A DNA stretch of 64,000 nt from Diphasiastrum complanatum (lineage: Eukaryota; Streptophyta; Lycopodiopsida; Lycopodiales; Lycopodiaceae), in the NCBI GenBank assembly GCA_029204225.1, contig CM055099.1, positions 57,237,982 to 57,301,981 on the forward strand, in the 5' to 3' direction. A model generated the notes under the pieces. That model saw only the letters and a program-made list of their open reading frames with translations, ran no database searches and was not told where the DNA came from. Positions 34,765-46,332 of this stretch are shown here, in pieces. Each line of letters opens with the position of its first letter. Position 1 is the stretch's first letter. Both the position numbers and the translations under genes were made by a program.

Positions 34765-35639
34765 CTGTAAGAAAAAAAGAAACACCTGGGTTTCGTGGAT
34801 ATGCTCTTGCACCCCACACCCATACTATATTCTTTGGCTTCACCACAGTCTAGGAAACTCATCCTACCATATAGTTTCTAGGGGAACTAGTTCTTTGATT
34901 GTAGCACTGTCACTTGATGATGTTTTTTCTCGATATCTTGATTCTCAGGATATCCTGCTGTAATTGTCAAGTTGAGACTGTAAAAAGTGGCTCCATTTAA
35001 GCGGTTTCTGCAATTGTTCACACAGTCCATGCTGTTCAGCTAACATTTGGGATGAAAATTATTTTTTACTCTTCAAGTTTCTGTTATTGCCAGTGTTTCA
35101 GATTTATTTTTTAGCATCAAAGATCATGTTTATGTCATTCCCATGCTACTAGGACTTATGGTTTTGGTAAGTGGTGATGGTTCTGCTTTGTATTGCACCT
35201 CATGATTCCTGCTGCATCTTATATCTGAATGCAATTCTATGGTTCAATTGTTTCTATCCTGTGGGTGGTCACTTAAATTTGAGCTGTAGGAATTGAACTC
35301 CTGGGAACTGGCAGAAAGTAGCCACCAAGGTAACATAAAGGGCTCTTGGATAGTGTTTCACATCACATTTGGGGCACTTTCTTTTCCTTTACCACAAACT
35401 CAACTAACCACTTCATGTATATGTTGGACCTGTAAACTAGAGTGATTGAGATTTGGCATGATTTTGTGTATCTTAGCTGTTGACGTTGCCTTGCACTCAC
35501 TTGGATGTTACCTGGAAGCTTGTGTTACCTGGCAGGGCAAACGTAGCCATTAGCCCATTGGTAAGTGGAATACTTGGTAAACTTGAGGCTTGCTTATGTA
35601 TGCAAAGCCCTTATGATGTCATATATTCTAGGCATAGAA
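34765..35639. other. Hexokinase 3' flank
   Basis: Non-coding sequence after the hexokinase stop, expected to contain the 3' UTR. I did not find a convincing polyadenylation signal. No gene recognised before the foldback element at 35640. Confidence 0.4.
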
Positions 35640-36012
35640 CCCACGGTTCTCAGAACCGTGGGTCTTGGGAACCGTGGGGTGAACCGTACCACGGTTCATG
35701 AACCGTGGTACGGTTCTTGTATTTAATTAATTAATTAATTAATTTTTTGCCAAAAGGCATTTTTGGTCCTCATTTCATAGATTGGGGGTGAAGAAAAAAA
35801 AAAGCCATTAATTAATTAAAATATGCTATGGTCCTCCCCGAAATAAATAATTAAACTCCCTAAACAAATCTGGTTTTTTTTGGCATTTTTTGGGGCTGTT
35901 TTTGGGGGTGGGAACTAAAAAAAATATAATTAATCTATATAATTAAAACTATTTTAGAGAGAGAATGTCGCCATGCCTATAGCCTACTGTCACGCCTACA
36001 ATTTTTTTTTCT

Positions 36013-36150
36013 TTTTCACACAGATTTCAAATTTTTTCCCCCCCCATCCTCCTCCTCCATCGATGCTACACCCCACCCTCCATCCTCCTTCCTCCATAGT
36101 TCCTACATAGTGCAGAATCCTCCTTCCTCTCTCTCTCTATATATATATAT

Positions 36151-36194
<44 letters not shown>

Positions 36195-36398
36195 CGAGGA
36201 AGGCGTGTGGCAGCAAGGGGCAGGCATGGGGCTCTTTCCCAGGTATTGGCTATCTCTCTATCTCTATCTCTCTCACACACACAAATGTGTTCTTTTTCAC
36301 ACACAGATTTCAAATTCCCCCCCCCCCCATCCTCCTTCCTCCATCGATGCTACACCCCGCTCTCCATCCTCCTTCATGGTTCCTACATAGGCAGAATC

Positions 36399-36466
<68 letters not shown>

Positions 36467-36543
36467 TGAGGAAGGCGTTTGGCAGCAAGGGGCATGGGGA
36501 TCTCTCCCAGGTATCGACTATCTCTCTCACACACGCAGACGTG
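36013..36543. repeat. Tandem duplication of about 270 bp inside the Helitron
   Basis: The segment from CTTTTTCACACAGATTTC through the CT and AT tracts to GCGAGGAAGGCGT and CCCAGGTATTGG occurs twice (about 36013-36292 and 36293-36543). The copies differ mainly in microsatellite length. Confidence 0.75.
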
Positions 36544-36671
36544 TTCCTCACACAACGAGTTTTAATGTGTTTCAGTATGTTGGTTTGTTTGAGTCGAGGA
36601 ACACGTCTGCATACTTATGATGAGGTTATGCAAGCTTCTTCCTCTCGGCATTCACCGTTTTCATTCTGCAG

Positions 36672-36982
36672 CTAGCAAAAAGCAAGGGACTTTTCACGGC
36701 CAATGAAGGAGGTATCGTGGGTCTAGGCAGAGGTCCCATCTCTCTCATTTCCCAGCTAAGCCCTGTCATCCAGGAACAATTTTCCTATTGCTTGGTGAGC
36801 TTTGCTAATTCCAGCACCACCACCAGTCCACTCTTCCGTGGCTCTGCGGCAACACTTTCAGTGGGGTCACTCCCATCCTCGACCTCGCTATTCCATCATT
36901 CTACTACGTTGGCATCACTGGGATCGATGTGGGAGGATCAGCGCTTAGAATCCCCAGTAGCTTAGCTCTAGCCATTTTGTGA
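36672..36982 (+). pseudogene. Captured nepenthesin-type aspartic protease fragment
   Basis: Conceptual protein LAKSKGLFTANEGGIVGLG, then RGPISLISQL and EQFSYCLVSF. After a frameshift near 36865 it continues TPILDLAIPSFYYVG and GIDVGGSALRIPSS, ending at TGA 36980-36982. GIVGLGRGP, FSYCLVS and SFYYVG...I.VGG are hallmarks of plant nepenthesin-like (A1B) aspartic proteases, from the segment between the two catalytic Asp motifs, neither of which is present. An acceptor-like TTCTGCAG directly precedes 36672, suggesting an exon taken with its intron edge. Non-functional fragment. Confidence 0.8.
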
Positions 36983-37359
36983 ACGGTGAGCGCTTTTATT
37001 AAAATCATGTTTTGGTGAAATAGCATTCACCCAAAGTTTTTACTTGGACCTAAAAGAAATCTTACCCTAGATAAATTTAGCAAAGCCACTATTGTGTCCA
37101 TTAATAATAGTAATTCATTTACATATTTTGTGAGGCTAAGCTACTTCACATAGAGCTAAGCTAGAGCTAATAGCCATTTTGTGAACAGTGAGCGCTTTTC
37201 CAAAGTATACCATTAAAGATCAACCACACATATTATTATAGCTTTGCAAACTACTCACTATCATCCATATTTTTGTATCAAAAAATTCATGCCCAAAATG
37301 CAAGGAATCAGCTCTTCTGGGAATTGGCTCCATCATTCCAAGAATTTGAGGCCACTCCA

Positions 37360-39130
37360 GAAAATCTTTTCGAGGTATTTTTGCATTTTGAGGTATTGTC
37401 GCAAAATTTTCGAGGGCCTCAAAAATTATCTGGAGGGGAGGCCTCAAAAATCTCTCGAAAATTTCCAAAAAAAAATTTCGCGTTTCGAGGTATTGTCGCT
37501 TCAGGGATTTTCGTGAAGCCTTCAGGGATTTTTGCGAAAATTTCGCGAGTTTTTCAAGGCATCCCCCTCCAGACAATATTTTCGAGGTATTTTCGCGTTT
37601 CGCGAAATTTTTGAGGGCAAATTTTGTGAAGGATTCGCTGATTTTCGCGAAGGATTCCCGAGGATTCATCGATTTTCGCAAAATTTTGGCGAAGCCTTCA
37701 TGCATTTTCCTCTAGAAAATATTTTCGAGGTATTTTCGCATTTCAAGGTATTTTCGCGAAGCCTTCGGGTATTTTCGTGAGATTTTTGAGGCCTCCCCCT
37801 CCATAAAATATTTTTGAGGTATTTTCGCATTTCGAGGTATTTTTGCGAAGTCTTCAAGTATTTTCGCAAAATTTTTGCGAGATTTTCGAGGCCTCTCCCT
37901 CTAGAAAATATTTTTGAGGCATCTTCGCGAAGCCTTCAGGGATTTTCGTGAAATTTTCGCGAAAGGCTTCAGTGATTTTCGCGAAACCTTCAGGAAAATT
38001 ATGCAAAATTTTCGCGACATTGGCCCTCCCCCTCCAGAAAAATGCGACACTCCCCTCCCCCTCCCAAAAAATGCCTCCCCCTCTCGAACAATGCGGCACG
38101 TCGGCTGGCACACTTCGGCCACGTACACATCTTCCACCCGTCAACGAGGACATACTAAATTTCCAAATCATCGGAAAATCTTCGCCCATAAATGAGACAC
38201 GAAATTTACACACGAATTTTTCTACACACAAATTTTTCTAGGGACGAATTTCTAGACACGAATTTTTCTAGACACGAATTTTTAGAGACCCAATTTTTGC
38301 AGACTCGACAGACTCGAATTTCGGAGACTCCAAATTTTCGAGACTCAATTTTTGGAGACTCGAAATGCTCGAATTTTTGGCGACTCGAAATGCTGGAGAC
38401 TTGAAGATTTTGAGACTCAAATTTTTGGAGAATCAAATTTTTGGCGACACGAAATTTTTTTGGAGACTCAAAATTTTTGGAGACAGGTATTTTTAAGACT
38501 CAAATTTTCGAGAGAGAATTTTTTGGGAATTTTTTCGAGAGAGAGAGTTAGAATTTTTCAGGGAATTTTCGAGAGCGCATTTTTCGCGAAAATTTTGAGA
38601 GAGAATTTTTCACAACAATTAGAGAATGTGGGCAATGATAGATAAAGAGGGTTTTGTCTACCCTCATTGGTCCACGTTTGACCTAAAGTTTATTTAAAGG
38701 GCATTTGAAGTGCAGTTCAAATGCTTGAAAATGACGTGCATTTAGAAATGTCTAGAGAGAGAACATGTGACTTTAGAAATTCATAGAAAGATAAGTTTCT
38801 CGAATTTTGGAACGAACTCGAATTTTGGAACGAATTCGAATTTTCACTCGACTCGAATTTTGGACAAACTCGAATTTTGGACTAACTCGACAAATTTTTG
38901 GACGAACTCGACGAATTTTTGGACGAATTCGAATTTTCACTCGACTCAAATATTTTGAGGCTCGAATTTTTCAGTCGACTCGAATTTTTTGATGCTCGAA
39001 TTTTTCTTGACTTGACTATTTGGACGAACTCAAATTTTTGGACGAACTCGAACTTTCACACAAACTCGAATATTTGGACGAACTCGATTTTTTCCAAACG
39101 ACATATTGAATTTTTTCAAACGACATACTG
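37360..39130. repeat. CG/TTTT-rich degenerate repeats
   Basis: First half (37360-38030): a unit of about 100-140 bp, GGCCTCCCCCTCCA then ATATTTTCGAGGTATTTTCG then GCGAAGCCTTCAGGGATTTT, with copies near 37556, 37690, 37787 and 37885. Second half (38190-39130): short GACTCGAATTTTTGGA-like words in long runs. Open frames on both strands are compositional. Confidence 0.8.
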
Positions 39131-39330
39131 AATTTACATACTGAATTTCCAAATCATCGGCCGTCACCTAGATCGGCCGCCATTGCCCGTCAACGACGGG
39201 CACTCTTTACTAGTTAATTAATTAATTAATTAGTACGGTTCACCACTAAAATGTTAGCTAAAATGTTTGTGAACCATACGGTTCACTGTACGATTCTGAG
39301 AACCGTGGTGAACCGTTCACGGATTCCAGG

Positions 39331-42060
39331 TAACTCAGGCCCCAAAAAGAAATACAATCATCTACATGGTCGATGAAGTTTGCAAGTTTGGTTGAAAGTA
39401 ATCTGTCAAACTAATATGACGCCCTTGTTCATACTTAAAAGAAACAGATTATAGTTACTTTTAGTGTATAGACAAGGCCATTGTGAAATAGATCCATGAC
39501 TCTTAGTTCCTTCACCCAGTTCTTTTATTTGCATGAGATGTTTTAGTTGGTCAAGAATGTGAATAATAGCGGTTGAGAATGCACGTGCATTATGATGCCT
39601 GAGGATGTCTGGGTGTTATTTTGGCCCCTCAAATACTTATTATTTTTCATGGGGAAGTGTTAAGTCCTTAAACATAAAGAGAATTGTAATCAATGAGACT
39701 TGTGGCATTTTAGACGAGATTGTTTGAAGTTGTACTGCTTTCATGATTGGATAAGAGCGGTCAAGTTTTCCTTCTATATCATGGAAGAACATTAGATCGA
39801 TGATGGAAAGTGGGCACATTTTGAATTAAGATTGAGTGTTGCAGATTGAATGCAGAGTGTCTTCCTGCTATTTGCACAGTTGGATTATTTAGAAGCGTGG
39901 TAAAAGATAAGCTGGTCTTTGAACCAAGATTGAATGTTGCAGATTAAATGCAGAGCGTCTTCCTCCTCATAGTTGAATTATTCAGAAGTGTGGCAACAGA
40001 GCAGAAGATAAGCAGTTATACCATTTATGTTAGCTTGACATCGAAAGTTTCTTTGGTCCCAAGTTTGAGCTTCCCCTTGGAAACCAAGAAGCATTTATTT
40101 AGGCGATAAGATGATATTCATCTTTAGTGGGGTATCTTGACATGTTTATGTAAATAGTGAGTAGCTTTTTGCTCTAAAGACACCATGATGATTCTGCTCT
40201 GTTGCCCATATTTTAATTATAATATCCTCATTGAAAGTCTATTATAAGATCTTATTAGGCAATTGTTCTGTTAATAGTTATGGACATTAGAGCAGGTTGG
40301 GGTAGATGATCTTTGCTGGTCGCGACATCTTCTCGTTTTAATTGCTGAAAGAGTAGTTTTCAGTCCATTGATAAAGGAGAGGCATCCAACACTCCGCTGG
40401 GAGAGGAGCATTCTCGCAGTCTTCTACTGTCCATTGGCCCATTATTGATAGAGGCTTCTCTTTTCAGCTCATGGCAGGAGGGAGTTTGTAAAAAAAGATG
40501 CTAAACATTTATGCTCGATTATCAAGCTCTTGATAAAGTTTCTGTCAGGACGAGTTATTAGATTCCGTACATGATATATTTGGTCAGCTAAGGTGAGCTT
40601 CATGAAGTCTTCTTCAGGTTGATCTATGGTTTTATTATGATCAAATAGATGTAGTTCCCTTCATATGTGTTTGAGAACAAGAGAGAGAAACAGAGTGCGA
40701 GGAATTTGGAATGCTTTGCCTTCCATGCTTTTTTCATTCTGTTGATTTCATTTATGGATGTGATGGTTAATTACTATGCACTCTTGCTTTAGTGCTGGGG
40801 TCCACAAAAATGGAAAATGGGTCATAGAAAAAGTGGTAGTGTGTGGTTCACTATTAGATGCTTCCCTTGTGTTAATTTACATCTGTAGTCAACGAAAAGT
40901 AAGGTCTACAAGCCACTTTAGATGATTACAGATATTGGTGTAGGTGAGACTATTGATTTATTTTAGAGCATGCTCATTGTCTCAAAACATGTGGAAGTTG
41001 CCATGATGGAAATGTATGCTCTTGTAAGTATCATATTTGGTTAATTTGACAGTAGGTGAAAGAAAAACTGAAGGTTTAGCAAAAAGGTTGGGTTCTTAAT
41101 TGAGGCCTTCATTGACATCGCTATGATCAACAACAATACATGCAAGATTCAGCATGATAATTGAAAGTCTGGAGACATCAAATGGGAACTTTGCATGGGG
41201 TTGATAATTATATGTTTTTTTGTGTCCCTCATGTGTTAGCTCTAGTGCATTCAGTGTTTAGAAACTTTTGCATCTTTGTTCCATGATGTATTCTTGGATA
41301 TGAGGTAAAGTTTAGAAGCTTGACAATCTTTCAGTTCACCTATGTTTTGCTATCATATGTTGGAAGTTCCATGGCAATCAACAACCTCTTATCAATAAAG
41401 TCTTATTAGTTGTGGAATAGCAATCTTCCATAAAATATAAATTAATATAGCTACAAAGATCAAAGACCTACTGTTAGAAGAATTTTTTGGCTTTACTTCT
41501 TATAATCTACTTGAGACATTATGCAAAAATTTGCAAGCGGTTTTGTTTTTTCTATTATCCTTAAAATATTATGTTGCCAATTACAAGTGCATAGTTTAAG
41601 TAGATTGCAATGCCCAAAATGGTAACCCATCCCAATCAAGAATTTTTAATTTGGGCACTTGCATATTTTCTTGTTTGTGAAACTGGATAAACTCTTGGTG
41701 ATGGCATGACTTTAATTAGAATACACAAAAACTTGATGTAAATATGCAACATCTAGATCTGGTTAAAAAATTAGGTGACTAGGGTTGTTGGCACAAGCAG
41801 ATACATGCTATTTCATATGCACCAAAAATATAGCATTTAATTCTGGCTACCTAATACCAATTTATTTGGACAAACATCTACTGGTAGTATGACAATATGT
41901 TCTATTGGAATGATCAACTATCTTGGTGAATAACTTATGCCAAAACAAGCATTAAAAATTGAATGTTTTTAACATGAAAAAGAAATTTAGATTTTAATTT
42001 TAAGAACCCCCTAATGTCACTAATTGCAATAGAAAAAAAATCTTGCAATTTCATTTATCC
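39331..42060. other. Intergenic, no gene recognised
   Basis: 2.7 kb with frequent stops in all frames. A 68-bp stretch, near-duplicated (about 39830 and 39925), contains GATTGAATGTTGCAGATT and AATGCAGAGYGTCTTCC. No motif identifies a family. Confidence 0.5.
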
Positions 42061-42116
42061 TGGCAATCACATCATGACAACGTATTCTTGGCAATCACAT
42101 CATGACAACATATTCT
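42061..42116. repeat. 28-bp tandem duplication
   Basis: Two copies of TGGCAATCACATCATGACAA plus 8 nt, differing at one base. Confidence 0.9.
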
Positions 42117-42119
42117 TAG

Positions 42120-42810
42120 CGATAAGATAAACCAGTTGACTGTTGAAGAGGTACTTTGAGAATAGTATCTTGAGCATTTTCATACATTGAAATACTTCAT
42201 TGAGACACCAACGCCTTGTAATATGGCTTTGGTACTCCTGCCAACCGCAGATCCTCCTCTAGCTCAGGATCGGATCCACAAGCTCTATACACAAAGAAAA
42301 ATCAGAAGTTTAGATCCAAGAGATCTACAAAGTCCGACTATACTAACAAGAGGAGCAATATGCAGTAGCCTGTATCAAACACACCATCAACTTCAGGATC
42401 TTCATCATTCCAGCCAATGCAAAAACTATTCTGCAAATACTGTAAGAGGACTGGCCATCTCATCAAGGACTAAGAACTTTGAAGTACAACAATGAGAAGA
42501 AGAAGCAGTTCCAACAACAAGCCAATACTGCTTCAGCCAGTCACTCGATCCATGAACAAGAGGAAGAACCTTCATGACCAAGGTTGGAGAGCAGCAGAAT
42601 ATCGACTCCTGGTATTTGGACTCTAGAGCAACTCAACACATGACTCACCATCGAGACAGTTACCAAGACTACAAGTCATTCACCCATTCCAGAGTTGTGC
42701 AACTTGGAGACAACTCATCTCATTCTATCGAAGGTGAAGGAACAGTCAAAGTCGAGTTCCAGAAAGGTGATGTAAAGTTGTTGTTTCTTGTATTTTTGGT
42801 CTTTTGACCT
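42120..42810 (+). pseudogene. Copia gag-protease relic
   Basis: A gag C-terminal piece (LTVEEV near 42135), then a zinc knuckle FCKYCKRTGHLIKD whose last Cys codon is a stop (near 42470), then a protease block WYLDSRATQHMTHHRDSY in 42574-42807. The protease active-site DSG reads DSR. Several frame changes occur between the pieces. No integrase or reverse transcriptase follows. Confidence 0.75.
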
Positions 42811-44415
42811 CATTTTGATAAGGCAAACCCATTAAGGTAATCACTTACCACATCTTAGTAAACGATTTATTTGACAATGGACATTAGAGAGGCTACAAAA
42901 CATAGACCTGAATCAAGAAAAAAGCTACCTACTTGAATAGCTCCTCAAGAGATTTTTGGGCCAACTAGGACATATCGCTTGTTGTCAATTTTGCTTTTTC
43001 ATCTTTTCATGGAGGCTCTTGGCTCTCCTTTTTCTTTCTTTCCTCTTTGGCACTCTTGCAATGGAAATAGAAAACCCATCTACCCAAGAAGCTTAATGCC
43101 CAATACTAAAATGTGTGAGAAGTGAAAATATTGCAACTAAACACAAAATGGGACAAGCAGAGGGTGATACCTCAGGCTCATTCCATTTCCAAGCTTTACC
43201 AACTTGCAAATCAAGTTGGGATGGCAAATGAAGATCTATACACCTACAATAGTGCTAGAGAATACAAAATTCTGACATTAACATGCCAAAAAATAGATTG
43301 GATGCCTAGAGAGCATAACTTTGTTATTTTGTATAGGAATGTTCAGCTCATTTATTTTCATTTTCTATGTTGTGTAGTCCTTACTAGAATAATATATATT
43401 TTTGTCTTTGTGGGGTGCTTGTGTTTCCTAGACTTTATGGGTTTAACCTGAAATGAGTTGTATTTTCTCCATATTACATAGTTGCTTTGTATTGCTTAAA
43501 TTAATTTCCTTTGCACAAATGTAAAGGTGAGGGTAGATTGCTCTTTTGGCTTTATGAATGTTGGATTCTTACTTGATTTATCTGCTTACATGGTAATGAT
43601 AATGGTAACACAAGATGTTTTAATGGGTGACACTTAAAAGTAGAAAATGCTTGCTTTGAACACAAAGAAGCTCGCCCATCCAATGTGGGTGAGTATTTCT
43701 AACATGCAAAGATGTTTTCCAAAATTGGAGCCAAATTGATGTTAGAGGGAAAACATATTTTTAACCATCCAACACCTAGCCCCTATGATAACATTAATAG
43801 TGAATATATGTGCATATACCAGAAGGAGATGGATTCCATTCAGATCAGGTTAGAGATGAAGACACTACTCAAGTTCAAAAAGTAAATGATATTCATATTT
43901 GTATGTTGATAAAGAATTTTAACTAAATTAACATGACTTCAAATATTATCAAGATAAAATATGGTGCATGCATTACACATGCGTTAAGTGTGATGGGCAA
44001 AAGATGCGCGAAAGATGCATTGTTGAAAATCATTTATGGAAGTTTGGACAAAAAGATGAGAGTCAACCATCAAATCTGGAGACGTTGAGATTTGTTTTAG
44101 ATGATTATTTTTTGTTACTCTATTATAATTGAAGAAACAAAACATTTTTGTTTGCAAAGCCTTGCTAGCTTTTAGCCCTCTGCTTGACGAAAATGTTTGC
44201 GAACACAAAAGTCAAGAGACACGAAACACGAAAGATTCACGAACACTTGACGAGAAGATGAAATATTCACAAACGAGAATCTTTTGCGGTCGAGCACGAG
44301 AAAGTCAGATGATGAAAACAAAACCAACGACGCGACATGAAAAGCATCGCAAAATCTTCTCTGACCTCACGCTTCAGAGAATACCAGAAAGATCATGCAA
44401 TAGCCAGAAGTACAA
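42811..44415. other. Intergenic, no gene recognised
   Basis: AT-rich. The longest frame (43122-43451) has no family features and a hydrophobic tail typical of chance translation. Confidence 0.5.
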
Positions 44416-44495
44416 ATATTTGAACTGATGGCATGATGTCAACAGATACACTCTGATATTTGAACTGATGGCATGACATCAGCAGATACACTCTA
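44416..44495. repeat. 40-bp tandem duplication
   Basis: ATATTTGAACTGATGGCATG with 20 further bases occurs at 44416 and 44456, three or four bases differing. Confidence 0.9.
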
Positions 44496-45255
44496 GGTCA
44501 TGGCTAATCTGCCACTCTTGTGATTTCCTGATTAGTTGTGGATGCTTAATTACTCATCTTAAAAAGTTACATGGAGCGACTATATACTTACTGGATGATA
44601 CTTGACGGACAGAGTGATGAAGTAGTCTGATGCTAGTAAGCAATCAAGATGAAAATACAGAATAGAAGTCTGCCTGCATGCGAGACAAGTTCCTGTAAGT
44701 AGGATGTGCAAAGATCCACAAGTCCGCTAGTAAGCGAGACATTTTGCTCGTGAGAGAACTGTATTTCTCTCATGCCAACGCACTGCGTAGATCCGCATGC
44801 AGTGCTTGAAAAATCAGAGAGAAAACTAATAGATGATCTTGTAGCCGTTGTGCACATGTCATTTTACAATGTATGATCTTGAATGCAAATGTGTATGCTG
44901 TTGTTCGTGTGTCTGATTCTGTCATTCATTTATTCTACACATTGGTTGAAATTTTGTTGAATGCTATATTAATTTATAAACGTAGATCAGCAGTGTCTGA
45001 CTACATTCCGGAGGACTATAGGAGTGATTCAACTGGCAGTGTCCAGCGATCGCATCTGAACTCCATCCGAATTGCTTTGAATCGTTGGTTTCGCCTTCAC
45101 GACTATTTCGCGACTGCGACACCTCTGTTCTCATCAATAATGTTCATCACTCTATTTATTGAATTTGTTTAATGTGTGTAGCCAATAAATTGAACGCCAT
45201 TCCACGGAGTTGATCCATCCGTGTTTAGTTACAATCATCGTCAAGATAGATATGC

Positions 45256-46145
45256 ATGAGAGAACAAAGAATAAACCAATTTCAAGAGGCAAACACAATT
45301 GGAGAAAAAAGTAAGACATGTGATTCTAATGATGATGAGGTACAACACAATGAAGCAATGCAGAATATGTTTGAATCTTATTTTGAAACAAACACGAATG
45401 ATGCTGTGCACACATCTTCTAATAAAGATGAAGATCACAAACAATTTGATATGGATGATGATGAGATTTCATTACGCAAAGAGGCAGACATTCCTTTGTA
45501 TCCAGGAGCATCCATTTTGAGATAGCTACATCAATTCTTATTCTAAACCCTCAAGCAACATACAAACGGAGTGACCGTAGTGTCACATCATTATTTGGGT
45601 ACTTAACATATAATACAACGTATCCTTTTTGTAGCTTATTTACAAGTTGATTTTTTTCCTTTTTCTAACACACATTGTCATTTTTTTTTTCCAGGTTATT
45701 GCACATAATACTTCTGCAAGAAAATGTGATACCTAAAACAGAAAAGAAACACAAAAGATGATGAACGTGCTTGGGATGGATTTTGAGACAATACATGCAC
45801 GTCTAGATGACCATGTTTTATATAGACGTGAGCATTTAGAAAAGCTTCAATGTCCAACATGTAATACTTCACGCTATAGAGATGATGTACAAGGAGATAA
45901 AGTGCCATGAAAAGTGTTTGACATTTTTCAATTATCCCATGATTGCAACGTTAGTTTAAATGCAAATATTTGACACAATTAATGGACTGCAATGTCAAAA
46001 ATTGATCCACAAATGAGGTAATGCGAGTGCCAAGTGACTCGCCTACATGGAAATATATGGAAGACCAATGGCTTGAGTTAAACAATGAACCTCATAATCT
46101 AATATTTGGCCTTATGGGGAGGGGTCGCTTTAAGCTCATTAGTCT
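45256..46145 (+). pseudogene. CACTA (En/Spm) TNP2 transposase relic
   Basis: The acidic stretch ends in IPLYPGASILR, equivalent to the LYxGxKxSRL motif of TNP2. It continues broken through SDRSVTSLFG to an apparent intron (45599-45694, GT-AG). After it comes LLQENVIPK, then LGMDFETIHARLDDHVLYR, EKLQCPTCNTSRYRDD and a downstream VPSDSPTWKYMEDQW. These are the successive TNP2 blocks (LPEGN; IHACPNDCILY; CPVCGTSRYK; SPAWK). Stops follow LR (45523), KHKR and KVP. The intron sits at the same codon position as in the - strand copy at 60.2 kb. Confidence 0.8.
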
Positions 46146-46332
46146 GTAAGTTTGTATGATTGACTAGCCCATAACACTATAGATCTAACCCAACCCTTTG
46201 TATCTGATGTCCATGGATTTTTATGCTTGTAGATCCTGGCTTCTCACCTAAAGCTACTTTCTTCACATGATTACACGTTTGAATCCTAGTCTATATAGCC
46301 CTAAGGAATGATCGAGTTTTGATAGGTTTCCT

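Larger units (their letters stand above)
35934..39213 (+). mobile_element. Helitron, 3.28 kb, with captured gene fragment
   Basis: 5' end TCTATATAATTAAAAC directly after A (35933). The 3' end has hairpin GCCCGT-CAACG-ACGGGC (39185-39201), 8 nt, then CTAG (39210-39213) before T (39214). This fits Helitron insertion between A and T without target duplication. No Rep/helicase is encoded, so it is non-autonomous. Contents: duplicated CT/AT block (36013-36543), aspartic-protease fragment (36672-36982), then low-complexity repeats (37360-39130). Confidence 0.75.
35640..39330. mobile_element. Foldback DNA element with GGTTC-rich inverted ends
   Basis: The left end (35640-35716) and right end (about 39230-39330) share inverted copies of CCACGGTTCTCAGAAYCGT and GTGAACCGT. 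The left end also holds a perfect hairpin at 35640-35662 (11-bp arms, 1-nt loop) and a perfect 36-bp palindrome at 35681-35716. Most of its length is the Helitron inserted at 35934-39213, flanked by TTAA repeats on both sides. No transposase is present. Superfamily unknown. Confidence 0.55.

Noticed and set aside
36110-36620. Tyr-Ile repeat ORFs over AT tracts
   Set aside because: Translation of AT microsatellites within a Helitron; both strands equally open.
37220-38645. Phe/Ala/Lys/Ser-rich ORFs on both strands (for example 37220-37705)
   Set aside because: Product of TTTTCGCGAA-type repeats; composition is mirrored on the opposite strand and no domain is visible.
38767-39131. Asn-Phe-Trp-Thr repeat ORFs
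   Set aside because: Short-word repeat translation inside the same low-complexity tract.
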